Origin: Chenopodium formosanum
Taxonomy: Eukaryota > Streptophyta > Magnoliopsida > Caryophyllales > Amaranthaceae
DNA: 64,000 nt
Reading direction: 5' to 3'
NCBI GenBank assembly: GCA_024500155.1
Contig: CM044874.1
Span: forward strand, 45,792,384-45,856,383
In this document: positions 1 through 12,678 of the stretch, piece by piece
Position numbering within the stretch: the first letter of the stretch is position 1
How the letters are laid out: each line of letters opens with the position of its first letter
Notes under the pieces: generated by a model
Told to the model about the DNA's origin: nothing
Seen by the model: the letters and a program-made list of their open reading frames with translations, nothing else
Databases searched by the model: none
Position numbers and translations under genes: made by a program

Positions 1-207
1 GAACATCAATGTGCTCACAAGCCGGCTGGGGACGGGGATAATCTGGTCGTTTCTCGGTCAGTGATTTCTATTTCTATTTCTTTTCTTAATGGCTGCTAGG
101 GATGAATTAGGGTCCTTGACATCATGAAGGTCTATTGGCTCTTTCGGATGACCGGCTGCAGCAGCAATTGGCTTGACGTATGAGAGATAACACTCCCTTG
201 TCGTCTT

Positions 208-600
208 CTAATCCCCGTTGAGGGAGCCAACAAAGCCATCACCCGTTTCATACTCGAGTATGAGAGATGGGATGATGATGGCCTTGCACTCGTTCAGAGT
301 GGGTCGGCCAAGAATGATGTTATTGGCGGTTAGCTCTTTTACCACAAGGAACCGGACGACCATGTGTCGCCCTTTTCTTTTCACCCTAAACCGAATAGGT
401 ATATTAATTTGTTCGACTGGGTGCACGACTCCTCCTCCAAAGCCAACTAGTGAATGGAAGACATCGCGCAGATTGTCCAGCCTGTAATTAATCCTTGACA
501 GACAGTTGTAGCTGATGAGATTAGAGGAGCTACCCGTGCTTATTAGTATCCAGCCAACCAGCTGGTTGGTGACATTGCATTCAATGACGACTGGGTCGTC
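208..600 (-). pseudogene. Retroviral-type aspartic protease domain, copy A
   Basis: The minus-strand reading holds the C-terminal half of a retropepsin-like domain. It has the hydrophobic flap-proximal stretch and the hallmark ILGRPTLNECKA segment that closes plant gypsy proteases. The catalytic D(S/T)G region is expected near 500-560. There the reading gives a serine-rich STGSSSNLISY-like segment in copy B, while a one-base change shifts the frame in copy A. The protease would cleave Gag-Pol. Copy A also lacks about 38 bases found in copy B just 3' of this domain (near 85), so it is inactive. Confidence 0.75.
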
Positions 601-789
601 ATGCGGTCGACAAACTTTACCCCGATCATTCTTAGTGATGAGGACATTTGGGAATGTTCCACTGGAGGACTCCTATCTATCATCAACTGAGTAGATCATC
701 CTCTGCAGATGATCGTTGGTGCCTCAAATGGTTATGTCACCTCTTCCGAATCCGCCTATTATAGTGTAGTCCGGATCCTTGTCGATATC

Positions 790-2333
790 TTAGCCACTAG
801 TAGGCTGTACAGTTTTTGACGACTTCCCCGAATTCGTCTTAGAAGTCGCTTTGGACTTCAAGACGTAGGACTTCATCAAGTTCTTGTCAGCCAGACAGTC
901 CAACACCTGCTTGAGACTATAGCATTCGTTGGTGTCATGGCCCACTTCCTGATGAAAGTGGCATAATTTATTCTTGTTCCGTGAGTGAACGAAACTCTTT
1001 ATAGGATTTGGCTTCTCAATGGCCAGTCGATCCTTCACCTCTATAAAGATGGTGTAGCACTCTTTATTAAATTCATACCGTGAAACATACGGTTTGCATT
1101 CATTCTTTTTCTTTTTGGACAGCTGGTCAGGTTCTTTAACCGCCTAAACTTCTTTTCTCTTTTTGCTCTCTTTGGAAATCTGAGCCAAATGAGCAAATCG
1201 ACTCTCTTTTTGCTTATCGGACTTCTTAAAGTCCGACTGATGGCTGGACGAGCAGAGGTCGGTGGCTTTAATAAAGCTCTCCGCTTCTATTAACGCCTCT
1301 TGAAGGGTAAAAACCCTCATTCGGACAAGGTCGTACTTAAAGGTCGACCCGTCCTTCACACCCATGAAGAAGTCTGTATAGGCTTCCTCATCAGACATCC
1401 CCTGGATTTTAATTCTCACCAGGTTGAACCGCCTGACGTAAGAGTGAAGTCCTTCTCTATCTCCCTGTCTTGGCAGGGCTGTTCATAGAAATGTTGGAGG
1501 AAAATAGGAAGGCAAGCTTCCTAAAGCTGTCAATGCATCCGGCTGACAAGTTGTCAAACCATTGTTGGGAAATACCCTTCAATTTAGTCGGGAAGCACCG
1601 GCACCACATAGCATCCTCTAGCCCCTACATGTGCATGAGGTTGGAGTAGGCAAGGCCATGAGGTGGTCCTTTGGGTTAGTGGTGCCGTCATAGGCACCCA
1701 CTAAGACATTCTTAACCTTGGCTGGTTGTGCCGCCTCGATTGTCACCTTGGTGAACGTAGAAGTTTGTTCACCAAGTTTGAATAGACGGAGCTGGGAATC
1801 CAAAAGTTGGACATTGTATGCCGCCCGACCTCCAAAGAGGGGCGGCTGCATGAAATAAGGAGAATACGGGATTGTAGACCATAGGTGGTACGTATGGTGC
1901 ACTCTCAATCATTTGAGGGCCAAAATGGAAAGTATTACTGTCTGTATGGCTCTCATGCAAGGATTGAATATTCCATGTAGATTTATTTTTGAAGCTTTCT
2001 AGAAAGCTCAAACTAGAGGCTGACTCAGACAACTGTTGACTTCTCCTGTGGGTGGTGATTTCACGAGCGTTAGGAGTAGATTTTTTGTTACCCAACAGAT
2101 GATCCTCCTGATGGGGATTTCTTGGACTCTACTGGGGCAAAAGGATCTTACTACTCAAGGGTCGCGACTGCCTTGTCCTTTGGATGCGGAGTTGGCTGCC
2201 TGTATTTGACTGACTTCCTCCTCTCTTGAGGAGTCTTCCTTACCGACTGACCCTGACTTAGGTTAGCCTTGCATTTGGTGATTAGATCTTTGATTTTACC
2301 CTTGAAACTAGTCATGAATTTCATGAGTTCCAC
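790..2333 (-). pseudogene. Gag (capsid and zinc-knuckle) of Tat copy A, degenerate
   Basis: Three minus-strand reading segments (2333-2151, 2095-1618 and 1419-790, in transcription order) make up a plant gypsy Gag. The capsid part contains DEEAYTDFFMGVKDG and the alpha-helical FTLQEALIEAESFI stretch. The nucleocapsid part at 790-1038 has a CHFHQEVGHDTNEC knuckle, that is CX2HX4HX4C, with His in place of the usual second Cys. Gag would form the particle and bind genomic RNA. Frameshifts near 1620 and 1420-1500 separate the parts. In copy B the first knuckle Cys is replaced by Phe, so the two copies have decayed independently. Confidence 0.8.
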
Positions 2334-2586
2334 TTAGGTGACTAGGGCGGATCTGTTTGCCATTTGGGCTTTCCCTTCCGGCTGAACAGGGGGCCTGCTT
2401 GTACCCGCCTGGCTTTCACCCCGTTTCAGAGAGTCTTTGGGACGGATGTGTTTAGTGATGAGTGAGATATCTTTGGCTACGTATGTTTTGACCTGACGAT
2501 CATCATCCTCATGGTCTGTAAAGACCTCCGGTTACTTAGCCTTAGTGTTAGGAGGCGGTACAGACTATTGAACCATCCTTAAGGTA

Positions 2587-2607
2587 CTCACCCCACTGAC
2601 GGCGCCA
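2587..2607 (-). promoter_or_regulatory. Primer-binding site, Tat copy A
   Basis: Two bases inside the 5' LTR the minus strand reads TGGCGCCGTCAGTGGGG, a standard plant gypsy PBS start (TGGCGCCG). It marks where tRNA-primed minus-strand DNA synthesis would begin and fixes the LTR inner edge at 2610. Copy B has the identical site. Confidence 0.8.
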
Positions 2608-2609
2608 AA

Positions 2610-3139
2610 TGTTTTTGGTGTTTTTGTCCCTCGAGAGAGTTGCAGCTCGAGGGCTGATCCGACTACGCCTGTACCTGCAAAACAACGGACACTCCAGGTG
2701 TTTGGAGGTTCGCCTCCAACGATTAAGTTAGTAATTGAATATGAGTAGGAGAATGTGTAGAAAATGAATTGAGATCTTCTCGGATTCCGAGATCAGGTGT
2801 TTCTCTTATGTAAGAGAATGTAGGGTAGGTGTAATAAATGATTGAATGTATCCCAAAATTGGGGAACATCTCCCTATTTATAGGTTCATTGGGGAACATG
2901 CCCTTTCTTAGTTTATTTGACCTAGATTTGGTGCGATGCACCGTTTTGCGGTGTTCTTCGGAATTGGGGCTTGAAGGTCGTAATTCTGGAAAGCATCTAA
3001 GGCTAACACGTGTCAGCTGGAAATTGGCCCAATTGGACCTGCCTAGGCTTGACATGTGGCCCTCGCTTATTTGTCCACGTGGACAGGGTATTTTTACCCA
3101 AAATAGAAGCAATGTTGGTTGACTGCTTCGTTGAAAGCA
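2610..3139 (-). repeat. 5' LTR of Tat copy A (about 530 bp)
   Basis: On the plus strand this runs from TGTTTTTGGTG to GAAAGCA, giving TG...CA ends. It abuts the PBS on its left. The same LTR lies at 39689-40213, where the outer edge reads AGCTACA. A shorter relative (about 453 bp) is the 3' LTR of element D at 56557-57009. All three share the inner TGTTTT-GGTGTTTTTGTCCCT end and an outer inverted GGGTA...TACCC motif. Confidence 0.85.
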
Positions 3140-3300
3140 GTAAATCATTTAAGGCAAAATTGGTTAGAACATCACAAACTATTGCTTGGGTGCGCTTAAT
3201 AACACAAACTTTAAGTTGAGCAATATATAACACACACTTTAGGGGTTGGGTGCGTAAACGACGTAAACTATTTTAAGTGTTAGAGATTCCACCGAATTCT

Positions 3301-5559
3301 AGCCTTTTTTTTCAAAAAAAAAAATAAATAAATAAAAAAAAAAACATTAGCCTCCCTCTCACGTGACTACTATAGTATTTGTAATTGGGAACTATTCAAA
3401 GCAAGTATTTTCTTTGTTGCATATCAATATACTCCCTATGTCCCCAATTATTTTCTCCGCTTGCCTTTTTAAGGTGTTCTCAAAAGATTGTCCCATACTA
3501 CTTTTGGCATGTTTTCCCACTTGCATGAAGGAAATGTGTCCTCGACTTTAGTGCAATTACTTAATATAATTATGGATCGTATTATGGAGATAGTAATTCG
3601 TTTATTTGGGTCGCCTATTTGTCTTGCTAGAGAAGGCTATAGAACTTTGGGTTAGTAAGTAACAAACCCGAAGCCCGCCTAAACGGATCCTACAAGGTCA
3701 CACATTAGGTTTGGATCAATAAAGAAACCCGAATCCCAAAGTGGGCCTTAGGGTGACCGGCTAAGGAGGGAAGGGGAGAGAAAACCCTAACCTAATTAAT
3801 AATAATATGATTTTATATTAATTAGTGTTTTTGAGAAAATAAATAGATACAGTATTCAGTTTTCTAAAAACAACGTAAGTTTTCTCTCAATATTTTCTCT
3901 CTAAAATCTGTTCTCTACTCCAAGAAAGGTGAAAGGTTTTTTCCGTCCAACTAGCATTGGTGGAGTGTTGATTCATCCCGGTGGACCAAATAGAGGAGTT
4001 GCATTTAAGGCTCTTTATCTCCGGTAGAAAAGAAGATTGCTAAGAGGATTCACGCTTCAAAGGTTAATTATAAACTATTATGTGATCCTTTATTTGTGTA
4101 TGCATGAGATCCTATTTAGGTGCGTATGAATCAGATTCATGAAATTTCGCTTAGAGTACCTAAAACCCTACATTGCACTCTCTATCTCCCTCCTCATTGA
4201 TATTTGTGTCAACCCATGTGCACCTTTTTTTTTTGCCCAACGCCTTAATATGGTTTGGGGCAAACAATTGGAGACAGTATCATCTAACTTATGTAATTAT
4301 TATGTAGATGTGTATGTCATATAATTTTTTTTTTCTTTCTAAAAGATGAGCATATTATTTCTAAGAATATAACATGTTAATAAAAAATATTGCGAAAACA
4401 AATATAAACATTAATTATATAGGGTAGGATCAGTGTTAGGTCTTAAAGTGCACAATATGACTTATCTTTTTGCAGATAAAATTTTTTTTTTTTTATTTTT
4501 TTTTTTTGCATACATGTAGCCCCAAAAATTCATAAATTAAATTCATGTCTACATCAATAATAATTCAGCAAACAAAACCTTAAATTTACCCCTAAATTTA
4601 TCAATGTTAATTACACAAAAACCCTAAATTTACCCCTAAAAAAGCAATAAAAATCAGTCAAACAAAATGCCAAATTACAATCAGTAGTATCACACCAAAT
4701 CAAAATTTTACTCATAATTCAATGAAAGTTAATCATACAAAACCATAATATGTCTTTTTTCGTGTTTATATCCTAAAATTAATATTCTAAATCGAATAAG
4801 TAAAGAACACTTACTAACTAAAGGAAACCATGGTTGAGTTTTGTCTATAATCTTGGAGTTAGTCTTTACTAATTATAGTCTTCATCATCACCAATTTCAT
4901 ACGAAGTCGATACTTAATAGTAGTATAATAATATAGTAAAAGTGAAGAACAAATAACCAAGTTTATTTCTTCAACATAAAAAAGGTATCAAATTTATAGT
5001 ATAGTAGTTATGTAAGAAGGGGAAGTGGGGTTAAATTTATAATTTTACTAGATTAACTCCTGTGCGATGCACGGATGTGAATCTTAGTTTTTATAATTGT
5101 GTAAGCTACATCAAAGACATATCAGTCAAAAGATGTAAAATCATTGTATTACAGACAATTTTATTAACATAAACCAAACTACAAAAATTAAAATAATGCA
5201 CAGTATAAACAAAAGAAAACTCACATCTACAATAAAATTTAGCTAACTTTGCAAATAGATGGAATCATAACATATGTAAATTGTAAAAGGTTGATATTTG
5301 TTTTCCTTAAGGTTTTTAAGAGGATTTTTTTTTTTTTTTTTTAAAAAAAAGCAATGAAAAGTAAAAACTTTAATATATTTTATTAAACAACTTTGGAATC
5401 AGTATTTAGTTTTTTTTTTTCAAAAAAAAAAAAACATATGAAAGGGAAAAAAAGTTTAGGTGGGAAAAAAATAAAGGAGAAGGTGACACGTGTACAATTT
5501 GAAAAAAGTGATGATGTCAGCAGGTTTTCCTTTAGTAATATTTATAAATTAGGAAAAAT
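3301..5559. other. Non-coding interior of the MULE-like element
   Basis: This is AT-rich DNA without a credible reading frame. From 3650 to 4150 it resembles transcribed leader sequence, with T/C-rich tracts and a CTCTCTAAAA motif. From 4400 to 5400 there are poly-T and poly-A runs. A run of short A/T homopolymers at 3300-3345 is absent from copy B, which lacks about 105 bp here. Confidence 0.5.
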
Positions 5560-6695
5560 AGGAAAAAAAATCCAACCTTTGCACTTTCTACTCCTAAAAA
5601 TCCGAATTTCATTTTATTCCACAAAAAATTAAACCTTTATACCCCACCTTCTCCGACAAATCCATTGTAAGTTATGTGCCACACGCCAGCCATTAATTAG
5701 TCAATTACTTTGTTTAATTATTAAAAAATTAAAAATATTTAATTTTTTTTTTAAAAAAAAGTTTAAAAAAATTCAGAAAAGCTAACCCCACCCTCCTTCC
5801 CTGACAACCGTATCCCTACTGATCACAAGAACCCAACAACCCCATTTCCCACCGCCCACTGGAAAACCCAGCAACCCCTTAAGAGCCACAACCTACTCAG
5901 CCACCCAATCACCACTGTTGACCCTTAACCCCATCACGACCTGTCCTTTACCAGCCGCCAGCACCTCATCTAACTTTCCTATTTCCCTTACTTTTCCTCA
6001 CAACAATCGTCCACCATAGTCGCCGCCACCATCATATATAACTCACAAAACCATCCCCCCCATTGCCACCAAAAGAACAACACTACCCATCAATTTGTAA
6101 AGGAAAAAAAATGCAGCACCACTATCCCATATACTCTGCGAGAATTACCCTTGAACTTCCAACAACCATCACTTACTTCCCCTAAATGTAGAGGTGGCTT
6201 CGGCTTGGATTCTAGCCAGAAGAATAATAGAGGTGGCTTGGTTGTATGAAAATAGAAATCGTGCTGGGAGTGGGGGTTGCAATTAGGGGAAGTGGTTGGA
6301 GGTGATTTTGGTTTGGTTTTATTTAATAGGGTTGCAGTTGAGGTGGTGACGGTTGTGAGGTAGCAAGGTGAGAAGGCGAGTAGGGGCTACGAGGTGGGTT
6401 GTTGTGTGTTGGCGGAATTGGTGGCGTTGGCGTAGCTGCTGTGTTTTAGTGACAGTATCGTTATGTTGTGGCAATTGGAGGGGAGGGGAGAGGAGAGATA
6501 AAGAGGATGAGTGAGAAGGGAAAGTGAGAGAATTAAAAAAAAAAACATTTTTAACATGTTTAATAGGTTAAAGGTCAAATGGATCTGTTGGAGAAGGTGG
6601 ATATAAAAGTCGGATTTTTGAGGAATAAAATGAAGGTTGGATTTTTAGGAGAAAAAGTGCAAAGGTCGGATTTTTAATTTCTATTTTTTTTATTT
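5560..6695. mobile_element. Inner inverted-repeat unit nested in the MULE-like element
   Basis: The block at about 5560-5685 (CCAACCTTTGCACTTT start) recurs inverted at about 6570-6690, over more than 100 bp with a few mismatches. Between the arms, 5780-6180 is C-rich and G-poor (many CCACC and CAACC) and 6180-6560 is G-rich and C-poor, so base skew flips at the centre. This could be a second, smaller element nested in the first, or captured proline-rich host sequence. No open frame supports a product. The copy at 42440-43560 keeps the same structure. Confidence 0.5.
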
Positions 6696-6893
6696 TATTA
6701 TCATTAAAAAAAAAAGTGGCCGAAATCTGATGGAATCTTCGACACCAAAAATAGTTTGTGTCATTTACTGCACTCAACCCCTAAAGTTTGTGATGTTTAT
6801 TGTTGTACTTAAAGTTCGTGCTATTAAGCACACATACCCAAACAATAGTTTGTGTTGTTTTAACAATTTTTCCGTTAATTAATTATGTACAGA

Positions 6894-7956
6894 GTTTAGA
6901 AAAATAATTAAACTCTATATATATCATTAGTATATAAAGCCAATATCGCAGGTAGGCCATGAGGTAGTGACCCTTGCCATTCTAGTTTTTCACCAAGTGT
7001 TGCGCTTGTAGTCGATAAATAGATATTATTTTGATTGGATTAGATACCACGTTAGACTAGATTGGATAGATTTTGTAAGATAAAAATATTGTATAGAGTT
7101 TTTATTATCAACATACGTCTAATATTTCATTTATACAAAATTAATCACCTTTTAAATAATATCCTATAACTCTATTCTATTTCCATCATAAAATTCATTT
7201 TAAAAAGTTCTTTAAAATAAGGTCCCCTTATAATATATTTAATTTATTTTAAAAAATAGAGAATCAATGAAAAAAATATAGGTTATAATCAGTAAAAAAA
7301 AATATAGGTTATAATCAGTAAAAAAAAGTATAGTTTGGTAAAAAAAAATACTACAAAATAAATAATAATACCTTAGATATCTTTATAAACAAAGTTATAA
7401 AGAGTACACTGTTATGTAAATAAGCGATATGACTGTATTACCAAAACGTTTAACCAGAAACACTGTTATGTATATAAAGTGTCACGCCACATAGGCGACA
7501 AATTGGTATTATTGTGACACATATATGATGCTATGTAAGTTAAATTTTCATATATTTTTAAAGTTAAAAATGTTGTATAAAATTTTATTTTTGATATACT
7601 TATAATATTTCATATTAAAAAAATTAATCATAACTTTTAAAAAATATCTTATAATTTGGTACTATTTACATCATACTATTCGTTTTTAAAAGTTCTTTAA
7701 GATAAGATCCATTTATAATATATATTAATTTATTTACAAAATAATAGAAAATTAGTGAAAATAATTGAATTAGTAAAAATAATTTCAATTTGGTGAAAAT
7801 TTTTTCACTTCAGCAAAAATAATTTAAGTTCAATAACAATAGTTTCAAGTCAATAATAACATAGATATCTATTTACAAGAAAAAAACAAAAATACATTAT
7901 TCTATAAATAAGTTATAGGATATCCTATGTCTAATCGTTTTGCAATATCTTCTATT

Positions 7957-8039
<83 letters not shown>

Positions 8040-8828
8040 GCATCATTGTAAACACTATTCTACAAATAAGCGATAGGATATCGTATGTCTAAATGTTCCG
8101 CATTATTAAAAGGGATTACATGACCGTATTGATGGAAATTCAAGCCAAAAAGTTTATCCTAAAATTTTATCAACAATCCGGGCTTATATTATGATTGATT
8201 AATATAAATCCCTTGAGCCTATATTGCAACTATAATTTCTATTGTAACAAGCATTTGGTGATAAATAAGTCCTTGTTTGGTAAAAATAAAAAAAAATAAA
8301 AATTCACAAAACTTTTAGCTTATTAGGACTTTTTAGAGGTTTGACCAGATAAAAAGCTAATTTGTATGTTTGGGAAATAGTTTATTGAAAAGCTTTTTCA
8401 AACAACTCTTTTTGAAGCGTTGTGTGAAAAGGCTCAATGGTACAACATTTTACAGCTAGCTTATTCATTTTATGTTTCAGTTATTACATACATTAAAATA
8501 GGTAATTATTAACAACTAATAATAAAAAACTATTTACTAAACATTATCACACAATAAATTAATCAAACAAATTAACATACTCAATTATATCAATCACCTA
8601 CTAACTAATTACCTAACAAGGTCATAGGTTATAGTCTCGCCAAAACGATAAAGTGTATTATTTATTAACAGTACCATTTACAATTTTCGACTTCCAAAAT
8701 TTTAACATTAAGGTTGTGCTATTGATTTGCTTGGGCAAGCCAACAGTTGTTCTGTTAAGAACTTAAGCACAATGAGTATTCTCAAAAATCAGTTTGACTA
8801 GGAGAAAAATGGCTAATTTATGAAATAC
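6894..8828. other. AT-rich non-coding DNA of the duplicated block
   Basis: No gene is visible. The stretch holds a duplicated 25-bp unit near 7270-7320 and an (AT)n tract at 7964-8034. A TTGTTTGGTAAAAA start near 8272 resembles MITE ends, but I found no matching second end. The whole stretch recurs at 43791-46859, apart from the hAT insertion there. Confidence 0.6.
7964..8034. repeat. (AT)n microsatellite
   Basis: About 35 AT units precede TGTCCTGC. The duplicate copy near 44803-44820 has only about 8 units at the same place, so this locus has changed length since the duplication. Confidence 0.95.
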
Positions 8829-9369
8829 ATCTGTAGGCAATTTTTATCTCACCCTACTGTGGGTCATGTTTTTGGGCATGTTGGTGATCCTAGGGAAGAA
8901 TCTAGAGAAAGAGAGTTGCCATTAAGTTGTAGGAACTTATAAACCGTTCATGATTGTGAAGGTTACATCCCATTAACAATTACAGAGATTGCTAACTCTA
9001 TAGTTGTGTGGAACTATGACCGAATAATTTGGGATGATGGTACAAACTTGTCTTTCAAAGAGCTCAAATCCACCCTAAATAGGCCACTACTTGATCCTTA
9101 TTAACATTCATGTGTGCTTATCGATCAACATACATACTTCAAATTAATCGTAAACATGTTTAATCTATGTTTGTTTATTATTAATGTACAATTAACTCTA
9201 ATACTTGTGATCACTTGAATTAAGACCATCTTAAACCTAAATCCGAATATTAATTACTTATTAGGCGTGATTTTAATTGCAAATTATCTTTAAACCTGCT
9301 AAAAGGGGCTTGATCAAGCATTAAATCATCGAAACAACAAAAAAATTATTATCGTAATCAACATAAATA
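8829..9369 (-). repeat. Gypsy LTR remnant, minus orientation
   Basis: From TGTAGGCAATTTT onward the plus strand is the reverse complement, at clear but diverged identity, of the inner part of the LTR at 48717-50602 (compare 50340-50600). No PBS lies to its left, so this is likely a 3' LTR end. At 9369 the homology to the duplicate at 46860-47397 stops, although the duplicate's LTR sequence continues. 9369 is therefore a rearrangement breakpoint. Confidence 0.6.
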
Positions 9370-10770
9370 CGTTTTTGCATGTGCATATTGAATGGGCTTA
9401 ATCCATTAACATTGTTTCTCACAGTACAAGGATTGTAACATCTTAGACTATCCTAGTTGACTCGATAATGAAAGTATTTAGGTAACTTAGGAGCAAAGGC
9501 TAAGTACTTCATACTTTGTGATGCAATGATGATTAATCTTGATATGACAAGGCATGCTTCAACATTGTGTTAAGATTTCATGACAAAAGGGTTCCTAAGG
9601 GAAGTATATATGGTCATGTATCTGTGATGTGTGTGTTACTGAAACTAAAGTTAGGCCGCAAGGGCTAAGTGTGTGGAAAAATATATTGAAAATAGTCAAA
9701 TGGTGGTGACTCTTAGGCTAGGTAGGCTAATAATGTAAGGCTCAAGCCCCCAAGTCTAGCTTTAAATGAAAAGGGATGAGCATTGAAATTTCCTAGATAT
9801 GATCAATTATGAACGTAAATATGAATGCTTTTTTATTACGGCCGCACCACGATGTGAGTGCTTACATATCCGTTAGGAATCAGACCGAACATAGTTCTAG
9901 CCGAACCTCGCACAAGTATGTATATACCTCAAAAAGATCTTTTTAAGGCTTGTAACGTGGTTAGGCTAAAGGTTTGAAGAAAAAGGGGATAAAGGCTCAA
10001 GACCCTCGATAAGCCCCAAAGATGTGCAACCTTGCTTTTGAATATTTGTATTTTAACACTTGAGGTTTTCTTACTTTTGAACTCTCTTTTGTTAATATTT
10101 TTTTTACTCTCTTTCTTTTTTCGCATTTGCATTTTTTTTTATTTTGAATCATTTTTTCAATAAGTGTGGGCGATTCTGATCATGCGGTCTATCACTCACT
10201 TGGCATTCATGTTTCTCAGGCACGGTACCGAGAACTCGATAAGAAACGCAATCTGAGACATGTTCTTATCACTGACATTTTCATATCAAAGATATTGGAA
10301 CACTTTCCCTTTTGAACACTTTTTATTTTTGCTTATTTTTTTAATCAATTTTAATGTTTTAAATCGCTCAAGCTTTTGAAGTTGCATAAGTTACACACCA
10401 TTCCATCCCAAGGTTAAGTAGATGTGGGTTGAAGAAAGAAAAGTCTATCGTTAGTCGAGGCTCAAAGTGGTGTATGAAGAAAGGATTGTATATTTGAAAG
10501 GGTGAAAGGAGATATGATATGGATACAAGGGGTGCCTCAAATCATTGGTATACCTTGTGTTTAGTTTGGCTTTTCCTTTTTTTTTTTTTTATTTTTTTTT
10601 TTATTTTTTTTTTTTTTGCAATGCCATGATCATATGCAAGAAATAAAATGCTCATTTTATTAAAAGGAAAAAGTAAAAGAATGTCCTACAAAATGAATCT
10701 AAGGGAAAATAAAAGGTGCCTATCCTAGACATTTTGGGGAAAGGATAGATAAAGGAAATAGAAGAAGAGG
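9370..10770. other. Unassigned non-coding stretch
   Basis: I see no gene here. It includes a GGCCGCA repeat-like phrase (9654 and 9840), and a TTTTTATTTT tract at 10570-10617 next to the gag remnant. It may be untranslated or degenerate pol sequence of the gypsy element whose gag follows. Confidence 0.4.
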
Positions 10771-12678
10771 TCATGAAATCTTGTCGTTGAAGCTCGCCTC
10801 TTGTCTTGTGCCTTATCATCACTTGGTCTTCTTGCCGACTGGAGGAATAGGAAGCTTGTTACTATAGATCAAATATTGGATGGCCTCTTTTATCTTCCAA
10901 CCACTCTCAGTAGTATAAATCCTACCTTGATAGTATTTGCAGTGCACATTGAGGTTCCAGCTAGCCGTCCTCCTTTTGACTGGTCAAATGGTCCAATAGG
11001 AGTTATGAGACCTTTAGCATGAAGGTGATCGATTGTTCTGTCATAACTTATACCAATAGGTGTGAAGTTTATCTTTTTCCCTCGTTTGTTCATGGCAAGG
11101 ACCTTATCCAAGTTAAACATGCTAACGTTGTTTGAGTGGGTAGTTTTGGAAGAAGAAGGATTATCGTTCTTCTTTCCTTTCTAGCCACTGTAACTATTGT
11201 TACTATTCTTGGCCTTTCTGTTGCTCAGAGGAACATGAAGGTTGTTTGAATCAATGAGGTCTTGAATTTGGATCATGGCCTCTATTATATTTGCAATAAG
11301 AATTTGGATTGGAAGATCGTTTCTCAGGTGGTGGGTCTTAACTGGGGCCAACGGGATGAATGAGACCTTGATCATGAAGATACGCAAAACCTTCATCATA
11401 AGTCATTTCTATTGGTGTTATTCTTCAATGGTCTGTTTTTCCCGTGAATTAGGAGCATTGAGTTCTTCATTAAATCCTTGGTGAGAGTCTTGTTCTGTAA
11501 CCATCAACTGATTTGCTAGTCATTCTACCACATTTAAGAGCATGGCAATGACATCTCGTAGTTTTCGAACGTCTTCTTTTAGACTTGACAAATATTTCTT
11601 GGTATTATCTAAGAAAATTCTTTCATCCTCCTCAATCATAATCACTTCATCAATAGAGGTTATATAAGCTATCTTAATCATGGGCTCACCTACAGGTGTG
11701 ATAAATACTGAAGGATAGAAGGATGCTTGATCTTCTGCGATGGCTAGGATCTCAGATGTTTTATTGTCATCAATCAGGTCTTGAATAGCTTCTTTGAGTT
11801 TCCAACACTCCTTAGTGATGTGTCCCTTTCCTTGGTGATACTTGCAGTTTTTAATAGGATCCCACTTAGGTGGTCTAGCTTCTGGAATTGGGTCTTTGAT
11901 AAGTCCTATGGGCATGACTAGTCCTTTGTGGTGTAGCTTTTCGAAAGTTGTTTCATAACTAATACCAAGTGGAGTGAACACTCTTTTTGACCTTTGGATT
12001 CATTGTTTAGAGGTGTTCGTAGCATGTACTTCGTTTATGGGAGAGGAAGAAGAAGGGTGGTCATTCTTCTTTCATCTCGCATTATTATCTTTCAAAAGGT
12101 CATCTTCAATGTCAATGCCTATATTATACACAGCCTTGAAAGTATTCAAATTGTGTTAGTATTTTAAGTGCTTTGTGATGAGTGACATTTATGTCACTCC
12201 TAAGGAGTAGTTTTAGAGTCTTTTTCGCGTTTATTTTATCTTATTTTCCCTTTTATTCTCTTGTTTTCTCTTTATTAAAGTTTCTAGTTTATTTTGGTAA
12301 TTTTGGTGTGTTTTAGTTTATTTTCTTTATTTTATTAGTTTTAGTCTATTTTCCTATTTTATTTTTATTTTATTTGCTTGCGTAGTTTTAATTATTTTTA
12401 GTTTAGTTTTATGTCTCTTATTTTCTATTTTATTTATTTTATTTTATTTGTCGTGGTTTTGTTTTAGTTCGTCCTTTGTTTATTTTCATTTTATTTTATT
12501 CTTTGTCCTAATTCTCTCCTCAGTCTTGCTCGTGTTTGTAGGTGTGTTCGAGGTTCAAGGCATAAGCTACAATATTCAAATGGAGTGAGTCTCGAGTTTG
12601 CCCTGCTACTTGCTGCTGCCCCTTAACCTTCACCCCACGTTTCACCTTATCCTCCACCACACCAAAACACAACACTCT

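Larger units (their letters stand above)
1..3139 (-). mobile_element. Tat-like Ty3/gypsy retrotransposon copy A, 5' part, cut by window edge
   Basis: Reading on the minus strand the order is 5' LTR (2610-3139), PBS, gag and protease, with pol continuing beyond position 1. It is the same family as copy B at 34806-40213, which matches it closely from 37051 onward. Gag and protease are broken by stops and frameshifts, so this copy is not autonomous. The Tat assignment rests on the PBS, the Gag type and the related element D, which has an antisense accessory gene between pol and the 3' LTR as described for Tat-lineage elements. The lineage name is inferred. Confidence 0.85.
3140..6893. mobile_element. 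MULE-like DNA transposon copy A with long subrepeated TIRs
   Basis: The segment from about 3145 to 3300 recurs inverted at about 6735-6893, at roughly 75-80% identity by eye over about 150 bp. Each TIR is built of about 30-bp subunits that all contain CACAAACT or a variant. Long TIRs made of subrepeats are typical of Mutator-like elements. An AATTAATT-type sequence flanks both ends and may be a 9-bp target duplication, but the edges are imprecise. No transposase reading frame survives, so this is a non-autonomous or decayed copy. It sits directly against the Tat LTR. An identical arrangement follows copy B. Confidence 0.6.

Noticed and set aside
3425..3600. ATACTCCCTATGTCCC start, similar to Stowaway MITE ends
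   Set aside because: I found no matching inverted end or TA target duplication within a plausible distance.
8272..8640. TTGTTTGGTAAAAA start resembling a Tourist or hAT MITE
   Set aside because: Neither copy of the duplicated block has the complementary end.
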